Source: Actinotignum schaalii (GTDB lineage Bacteria > Actinomycetota > Actinomycetes > Actinomycetales > Actinomycetaceae). Taken from it: a stretch of 11,103 nucleotides of DNA. Shown piece after piece: positions 7,101 through 11,103 of this stretch. Both the position numbers and the translations under genes were made by a program. Position 1 is the stretch's first letter, and every line of letters starts with the position of its first letter. The notes beneath the pieces were generated by a model, which saw only the letters and a list, made by a program, of their open reading frames with translations, did no database searches and was not told where the DNA came from. Where the stretch lies: the NCBI GenBank assembly GCA_946222725.1, contig CAMIHT010000034.1:1-11103 (forward strand). Reading direction: 5' to 3'.

Positions 7101-8900
7101 ATGGCCGGCACCGAAATATCCCCGGAAGCGGGAAGCGCGATGGGATTAAACGGCGCGCTGCCGGCTGCGCCTGCCGAGCTGGCGGGTACGGCAGGCGCGG
7201 TGGGTACGCCGGGCACGCTGCCCGCAGCTCCTGGCGCGTTACCGATTGCGCCCGGAGTGAGTAGCACCGCGATCTCGGGCACCTGGCAGCCGGTCTCGAA
7301 ATGGACGCCGTGGAGCTCGCTGCTCTCGTTGTGGTTCTTCGTGCTGGTCGCAGGTGGCTGGATTATTATTCAGCGCCTGGAGGATACCGATTCGCCCGGA
7401 ATGGTCTGGCGTGATGTCGTTTATCTGCTGCGTTCCTTCTGGCTGATCGCGGTGGGTATCGCGGTGGTAGTCACCCTCATTACCGGGATCATCGCGGCCA
7501 TCCAATGGCGGCATATGGCCTGGATGTTCGATGCGTCCGGGGTGCATATGCGCAGCGGCGTGCTATTCAAACAACACCGCCACGTGCGCTGGGATCGTAT
7601 CCAAAGCGTGGATGTCACCCAAAAACTCCTCGCCCGGCTGGTGCGTCAAGCCAGTCTGACTATTACCTCCGGTGGAGAAAAAGTAGAGATCGGGTGGCTG
7701 GCGCTACCCCACGCTGAAAAACTGCGACCCCTCGTACTCTCGCTCGCGGATAAAATGCGCAGCGGGGATAGCTCGGAAGTCCCCGATCTTGCCACCGTGA
7801 GCGCTCCGGAAGTACGCCCGCACCTCTACGCCATGTCCGCGCGGCGGTTCCTCGCCTCCCTCGTGCTGTCCCCGCGAATCTTCCTCGCTATTATCACGGT
7901 GGCCGGATCAGTCACCACCTATGTGCTTACCGATGAAGGCGGCTCCTTCGCCCTCCTCTTCCTTATCATCGCGCTGATATGGCAGCCCGTGAGCTCCCTG
8001 CAAGCTAATTGGGGAGCCCGTATCTCACCCACGGTCGAAGGCGTGGAAAAACAAGAAGGGCTCCTATCCCGGCGCACCCTCGGGCTACCTTCCTATCGCG
8101 TCCACGCGCTGGCCTTCAAAAAACCTAATTTGTGGCCCGGATGGTGGAAAGTAGAAAGCTGCGTTATTTCCGGCTCGATTTCCGAAGCGATGGAAGCAGC
8201 CAAGACCGCAAATGATGCCCTGGTCCCGGTAGGAACGGTCGAGGACGTCCTCGCCGTTGCGCGTGAACTCGGCTTCGCGAAAGATGCCGAGGGTGGCGCT
8301 CTCCCTGAGGCCGATTCCCCGGCGCGCCCACCTCACACCGGAGTACCCAGCCTGGCCCAGCTGCGCAGCTATCTTCTTGATGATAGTGCCCTCCCCGGAT
8401 TCATCCCCAATCCGCGCTCCTCACGCTGGTTGGACCCCATCGGGTGGAAACGCTCAGGTATTTTCGTAGGTGATGATGTCATTATTATGCGGCACGGCTG
8501 GTTCTGGTACCGCAAAGTAACAATTTTGCTGCGCGAACACTACCAATCCGCCATTATCAGCCAAGGCCCACTCGAACGCCGCTTCCAGCTCGGCACCCTC
8601 CGCTGGGCAACCGTGGGGCTTTCGGTAGATGCCCACGCCAAACACATGGATGCTGCTACCGCCAGCCGTGTCCTCACCGCCACCGTCCGCGAACGCGGGA
8701 ACGGCCCGCGCGGCTGGCACCCCGAATTACCTCCGGCCGGCCCCACCGCGCCACCAGCCGTGCGGCCCGCCGCGCCGCCAGCGGCACCCACTCAGCCGGG
8801 CGCGCCTACGGCGCCGTCGTACCCCCAAGGGAATGACAATAGTCCCGGGTCGGGCCGCAGCCCGGTTCCCGAAAGTGATTTCTTCCCGGTACAAGAGTGA
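7101..8900 (+). CDS. multi-PH-domain membrane protein (YdbT-like)
   Basis: Product of 599 residues from ATG 7101, with GGAAGGGG 5 bases upstream and no gap after the previous gene. Residues 1-58 are Ala/Gly/Pro-rich low complexity. Paired membrane segments follow at about 71-90 and 113-134, then a first bPH2 domain at about 141-215 (GVHMRSGVLFKQHRHVRWDRIQSVDVTQ). A second membrane pair lies at about 249-275 and 281-299, with a second PH-like domain from about 314 (GVEKQEGLLSRRTLGLPSYRVHAL). A third lies at about 453-515 (GIFVGDDVIIMRHGWFWYRKVTI). The last 55 or so residues are Pro/Ala-rich and probably disordered. YdbT-family proteins typically repeat this membrane-plus-PH unit. The substrate and role are unknown; a membrane scaffold or envelope-stress role alongside the YdbS-like partner is inference only. 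Confidence 0.85.
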   Translation: MAGTEISPEAGSAMGLNGALPAAPAELAGTAGAVGTPGTLPAAPGALPIAPGVSSTAISGTWQPVSKWTPWSSLLSLWFFVLVAGGWIIIQRLEDTDSPGMVWRDVVYLLRSFWLIAVGIAVVVTLITGIIAAIQWRHMAWMFDASGVHMRSGVLFKQHRHVRWDRIQSVDVTQKLLARLVRQASLTITSGGEKVEIGWLALPHAEKLRPLVLSLADKMRSGDSSEVPDLATVSAPEVRPHLYAMSARRFLASLVLSPRIFLAIITVAGSVTTYVLTDEGGSFALLFLIIALIWQPVSSLQANWGARISPTVEGVEKQEGLLSRRTLGLPSYRVHALAFKKPNLWPGWWKVESCVISGSISEAMEAAKTANDALVPVGTVEDVLAVARELGFAKDAEGGALPEADSPARPPHTGVPSLAQLRSYLLDDSALPGFIPNPRSSRWLDPIGWKRSGIFVGDDVIIMRHGWFWYRKVTILLREHYQSAIISQGPLERRFQLGTLRWATVGLSVDAHAKHMDAATASRVLTATVRERGNGPRGWHPELPPAGPTAPPAVRPAAPPAAPTQPGAPTAPSYPQGNDNSPGSGRSPVPESDFFPVQE

Positions 8901-8939
8901 AACACGTCGCGTAGCCGCACTTTTATATTTTTCTACATC

Positions 8940-8952
8940 TAGGATTATTCCT
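8940..8952 (+). promoter_or_regulatory. putative leaderless promoter (-10 TAGGAT)
   Basis: TAGGAT (8940-8945) fits TANNNT and ends 7 bases before ATG 8953, so transcripts would start at about the start codon. An alternative -10, TATATT (8924-8929), would give a leader of about 15 bases in which AGGAT (8941-8945) acts as a weak ribosome site. The 52-base gap 8901-8952 is clearly richer in A/T than its surroundings, which supports a promoter here in either case. No convincing -35 is visible. Confidence 0.5.
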
Positions 8953-9822
8953 ATGCTTAATATCTACGGCCCGGGTGGTATTGGTGGGCTCATCGCGGGA
9001 GTTCTCGCGCACAACGGTCAAAAAGTCGCGGTTGTTGCTACCGAGCGCACCGCCGATGCTATTAACCGCAACGGAATTGTTATTAAATCCAAGCGGTTCG
9101 GTAATTTCACCGCGCAGGTGCCGGCGCTAACCAGCCCGGCCCGCGGTAGCGAAATCCTGCTCTGCACCAAGGCATACACCCTCCCCAGTATCGAAAAGTC
9201 CATTCGTTCAGCCCGCCCCAAAGAAGTGGGAGCGCTCTTCAACGGCTTCGATCACGCCCGTGCTATTCACACCCTCACCGAAGGGGAATCCTGGTCCGGC
9301 TCCGTCTACACCATCAGCGAACGCACCGCGCCCGGAGTTATCGAACACACCTCCCAATTCCTCAAAGTGGAAATGCCCGACACCGCCATGGACGGCGAAA
9401 TCGCGCGCGTACTTCTCAATGGTGGAATTGACGTTTTCTTCCGCGGTACCGAAAACCAGGTACTGTGGCGCAAACTCCGCAACCAGTGCGCCATGGCCCT
9501 GCTGACCGGCGCCACCGGGCTGCCCATCGGCCGCGCCATGGAGCGCGCCCCGGAACTCACCGAAGCGATGTGCACCGAACTGGCCCGCATCGCCACCATG
9601 GAAAAAGTTCCCACCCGCCCCGCGGAAATTCACGCGTGGCTGCGCCGCCTCGCCCCCGATGCGCACTCCTCGCTCTCCCGCGACCTGCGCGACGGCAACC
9701 GCACCGAAATCCACTCCCTGGGCACCGCGGTCCTCGAAGAAGCCGCCCGCCTCGGAGTGCCCGCGCCGGCCATCACCGCCGCGCTCTCCGCCATCGACGA
9801 TCGGTTGCGGGGCCGCAAGTGA
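8953..9822 (+). CDS. panE: ketopantoate reductase family protein
   Basis: Likely 2-dehydropantoate 2-reductase, which reduces ketopantoate to pantoate with NADPH in pantothenate and CoA synthesis. The product is 289 residues from ATG 8953, the usual family length. The N-terminal Rossmann fold opens with YGPGGIGG (residues 5-12). The family lysine in LLCTKAY (K73) and an asparagine in LFNGF (N97) take the places of the usual K and N of the active site. The C-terminal helical domain has LWRKLRNQ (K174), the likely catalytic lysine, then SSLSRDLRDGNRTEIHSLG (S239/S240, E252) and the closing RLGVPAP. The segment after N97 reads FDH where QNGxG is normal, so a related substrate is possible. panB and panC are not adjacent, so I would call it ketopantoate reductase family with PanE as the best guess. 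Confidence 0.82.
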   Translation: MLNIYGPGGIGGLIAGVLAHNGQKVAVVATERTADAINRNGIVIKSKRFGNFTAQVPALTSPARGSEILLCTKAYTLPSIEKSIRSARPKEVGALFNGFDHARAIHTLTEGESWSGSVYTISERTAPGVIEHTSQFLKVEMPDTAMDGEIARVLLNGGIDVFFRGTENQVLWRKLRNQCAMALLTGATGLPIGRAMERAPELTEAMCTELARIATMEKVPTRPAEIHAWLRRLAPDAHSSLSRDLRDGNRTEIHSLGTAVLEEAARLGVPAPAITAALSAIDDRLRGRK

Positions 9823-9833
9823 CACCGGGCCGG

Positions 9834-10520
9834 ATGACCATAGGGATCATCTCGGCCGGAAAAGTTGGAAGCGTCCTCGGCGCAGCCCTGCGGGCCGCCG
9901 GCCACACCATCATCGGTGCGGTGGCCCGCAGCAGTGCCAGCCGCGAACGCCTCGACGCACTCCTCCCCGCAGTACCCGCGCGCGAAACCAAAGACCTCCT
10001 CGCCCGTGCGGATCTCATCCTCCTCGCGCTGCCCGACGCCGCTCTGCCCGGTGTCGTGGAACACGCCGCCGGGCAGGGATGGTGGCGCCCCGGCCAGCTC
10101 GTCATCCACACCAGCGCGCGCTTTGGCACGGGCGTACTCCGGGATGCGGCCGCCGCCGGCGCCCTCCCCCTCGCCCTCCACCCGGCTCTGACCTTCACCG
10201 GAACCTCCCTCGATATGCGCCACCTCATCGGCGCCACCTGGGCAGTCACCAGCTCCGCGCCGCTCCTGCCCATCGGCATGGCCCTCGTGAGCGAACTCGG
10301 GGGAGAACCCAGTGTGCTCGCCGAAGAAAACCGTGGACTCTACGCCGCCGCCCTCACCCATGCCTCCCGGCACACCGCGCTCCTCGCCGGCCAAGTCCAA
10401 CGCATGCTCGCAGCCGCCGGCCTCGAACCAAGCTTCGCCCGCGGGCTCCAAGAACAAGCGCTCGCCATGGCCGACGCCGGTGTCGAACTCATCGCCCCGC
10501 CAACCGGCGGCAAGCGATAG
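9834..10520 (+). CDS. Rossmann-fold DUF2520 protein, C-terminus cut short
   Basis: Product of 228 residues from ATG 9834. A GTG at 9819 overlapping the panE stop (GTGA) would add five residues and is equally credible. The N-terminal nucleotide-binding fold starts TIGIISAGKVGSVLGAAL; the first Gly of the usual GAGxVG is Ser (S7). Then come HTSARFG (H92), where HTSGxxG is usual, LALHPALTF (H116), and the DUF2520 helix YAAALTHASRHTALLAG (H176). The family resembles NADP-dependent dehydrogenases, but its reaction is unknown; in many actinobacteria it precedes panC, which is absent here. The stop TAG at 10518 comes about 40-60 residues earlier than expected. A plausible C-terminal continuation lies in the +1 frame up to 10647. 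The gene is therefore either frameshifted, subject to a sequence error, or naturally short. Confidence 0.8.
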   Translation: MTIGIISAGKVGSVLGAALRAAGHTIIGAVARSSASRERLDALLPAVPARETKDLLARADLILLALPDAALPGVVEHAAGQGWWRPGQLVIHTSARFGTGVLRDAAAAGALPLALHPALTFTGTSLDMRHLIGATWAVTSSAPLLPIGMALVSELGGEPSVLAEENRGLYAAALTHASRHTALLAGQVQRMLAAAGLEPSFARGLQEQALAMADAGVELIAPPTGGKR

Positions 10521-10647
10521 CACCCCGGACGATATTGCTGCGGTCGAAGCCCTGGCAACCACCGGGAATTATCCTGATATTCCGCCCGTCTATCGGGTGA
10601 TACGGGCCGCGTCACGTGACCGAGCGGCGCGGCGTCGTCTACCATGA
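10519..10647 (+). other. out-of-frame continuation of the DUF2520 gene
   Basis: Directly after the DUF2520 stop, the +1 frame reads STPDDIAAVEALATTG, then YPDIPPVYRVIRAASRDRA, and ends at TGA 10645-10647. Joined after ...APPTGGKR, this resembles the expected family ending: a GPxxRGD-like turn, a helix ending in EAL, then a YR...RA..DRA helix. Codon use looks coding. With one base removed near 10515-10520 the protein would be about 270 residues, closer to the family norm, and only 4 bases would remain before lysS. The similarity is judged by eye, without an alignment. Confidence 0.5.
10611..10620 (+). repeat. perfect 10-bp palindrome upstream of lysS
   Basis: GTCACGTGAC is its own reverse complement and overlaps the candidate -35 of the lysS promoter (GTGACC, 10616-10621). 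The symmetry stops at the flanking bases. It could be an operator for a dimeric regulator or chance; it also lies within the out-of-frame DUF2520 continuation. Confidence 0.4.
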
Positions 10648-10651
10648 CCAT
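10616..10651 (+). promoter_or_regulatory. putative leaderless promoter of lysS
   Basis: TACCAT (10640-10645) fits TANNNT and ends 6 bases before GTG 10652. GTGACC (10616-10621), 18 bases further upstream, matches four of six bases of a TTGACA-type -35. No Shine-Dalgarno precedes the GTG, consistent with a leaderless mRNA. The 131-base stretch between the DUF2520 stop and lysS holds this promoter, the palindrome and the out-of-frame coding-like segment. Confidence 0.5.
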
Positions 10652-11103
10652 GTGAGTGAATTTCTTGATAGTGAAACCCCGGAACAGATGCGTATCCGGT
10701 TGGACAAGCGTGCCCGCCTGCTCGCGGAAGGAACCGAAGCCTACCCGGCCGAACTTCCCATCACCTCCACCATCCCGGAGATTCGGGAACAATACAGTGA
10801 TATCGAAGCTGGCGAAGAACTAACCGAGACCTCGGTGGGCATTGCCGGGCGTGTCATGCTCTCCCGCACCGGCGGCAAAATTGCTTTCGCGACCCTCCAG
10901 GACGGGCGCGGTAACCGCCTCCAGGTGATTCTCTCCCTCGCACACGTGGGCGAAGAACGTCTGGCCGCCTACAAACAAGACGTAGACCTGGGCGATTTCA
11001 TTTTCGTCTCCGGGCATGTGGGGGCCTCCAAGCGCGGGGAACTTTCAGTTTTCGCCCACGAATGGCAGATGGCATCCAAGGCTTTGCGCCCGCTGCCCAA
11101 GAT
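10652..11103 (+). CDS. lysS: lysyl-tRNA synthetase class II, 5' part
   Basis: Charges tRNA-Lys with lysine in the cytoplasm. The first 150 codons are present and the gene runs off the right edge. The N-terminal helix EQMRIRLDKRARLLAEGTEAYP is typical of class II LysS. It is followed by the anticodon-binding OB fold: VGIAGRVMLSRTGGKIAFATLQDGRG, then a VILSLAHVGEERLAAYKQDVDLGDF segment, SGHVGASKRGELSV, and the linker ALRPLPK. The catalytic class II motifs lie beyond the window. GTG 10652 is the first usable start: the nearby ATG 10644 and ATG 10650 are in other frames, and the 10644 frame stops within three codons. The start has no Shine-Dalgarno and appears leaderless. Its position downstream of the pantothenate-type genes is common in actinobacteria. 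Confidence 0.95.
   Translation, partial: MSEFLDSETPEQMRIRLDKRARLLAEGTEAYPAELPITSTIPEIREQYSDIEAGEELTETSVGIAGRVMLSRTGGKIAFATLQDGRGNRLQVILSLAHVGEERLAAYKQDVDLGDFIFVSGHVGASKRGELSVFAHEWQMASKALRPLPK

Noticed and set aside
10505..10525. Programmed +1 frameshifting at CGA TAG C in the DUF2520 gene.
   Set aside because: The site has a stop codon and a low-usage type codon, but no clear stimulatory Shine-Dalgarno or slippery pairing as in prfB. A mutation or sequence error is simpler; it is kept only as a low-probability alternative.
9659..10600. A 313-codon plus-strand open frame overlapping the end of panE and the DUF2520 gene.
   Set aside because: The translation is dominated by Arg, Pro and His, as expected of an off-frame reading of high-GC coding DNA. 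The frames with PanE and DUF2520 motifs are the true ones.
10584..10607. Hairpin GCCCGT...ACGGGC upstream of lysS as a terminator or T-box-like element.
   Set aside because: The stem is only 6 bp with a 12-base loop and no following T run. There are no T-box conserved sequences, and it lies in a coding-like segment.
1..11103. Mobile elements, CRISPR arrays, tRNA or rRNA genes, defence or toxin-antitoxin systems.
   Set aside because: I found no transposase or integrase motifs, terminal inverted repeats, spaced direct repeats, cloverleaf-like sequence or recognisable defence genes. All long frames are accounted for by conserved housekeeping families.

Overview
The window is a high-GC stretch with all genes on the plus strand. 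It comes from an actinobacterium (Actinomycetota), most likely of the Actinomycetales/Actinomycetaceae kind. The evidence is the gene order tilS-hpt-ftsH-folE-folP-folB/folK-DUF3180, then bacterial PH-domain proteins, a DUF2520 protein and lysS, which is a conserved actinobacterial housekeeping neighbourhood. The actinobacteria-type DUF3180 protein, the GTG starts and the strong G/C preference at third codon positions agree with this. I cannot name the genus from sequence alone.

Layout. Bases 1-6531 are one tightly packed run: the 3' part of tilS (tRNA-Ile lysidine synthetase), hpt (hypoxanthine-guanine phosphoribosyltransferase), ftsH (membrane AAA+ zinc protease), folE, folP, a fused folB-folK gene, and a small DUF3180 membrane protein. 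Gaps are between 0 and 57 bases and several starts overlap stops, so this is probably an operon. FolE, FolB, FolK and FolP supply four steps of dihydropteroate synthesis: GTP to dihydroneopterin triphosphate, aldolase cleavage of dihydroneopterin, pyrophosphorylation of the pterin, and joining to p-aminobenzoate.

After a 74-base gap come two abutting genes for membrane-anchored bacterial PH-domain proteins (YdbS/YdbT type, 6606-8900). After a 52-base gap come a ketopantoate reductase-family gene and a DUF2520 Rossmann-fold gene (8953-10520). The DUF2520 frame seems to be broken near its 3' end, because its expected C-terminal tail continues in the next frame to 10647. The 5' part of lysS starts at 10652 and runs off the window.

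Regulation. The three transcription units that start inside the window (6606, 8953 and 10652) share one geometry: a TANNNT hexamer ending 6-7 bases before the start codon, with little or no Shine-Dalgarno sequence. This is what leaderless actinobacterial promoters look like. Genes inside the operons mostly have visible Shine-Dalgarno sequences.

I see no mobile element, CRISPR array, RNA gene, toxin-antitoxin or defence cassette. The window is mostly conserved core genome. The points worth a second look are the DUF2520 frame break, the leaderless start pattern, the long low-complexity extension on FtsH, the tails on the YdbT-like protein, and a perfect palindrome at the lysS promoter.
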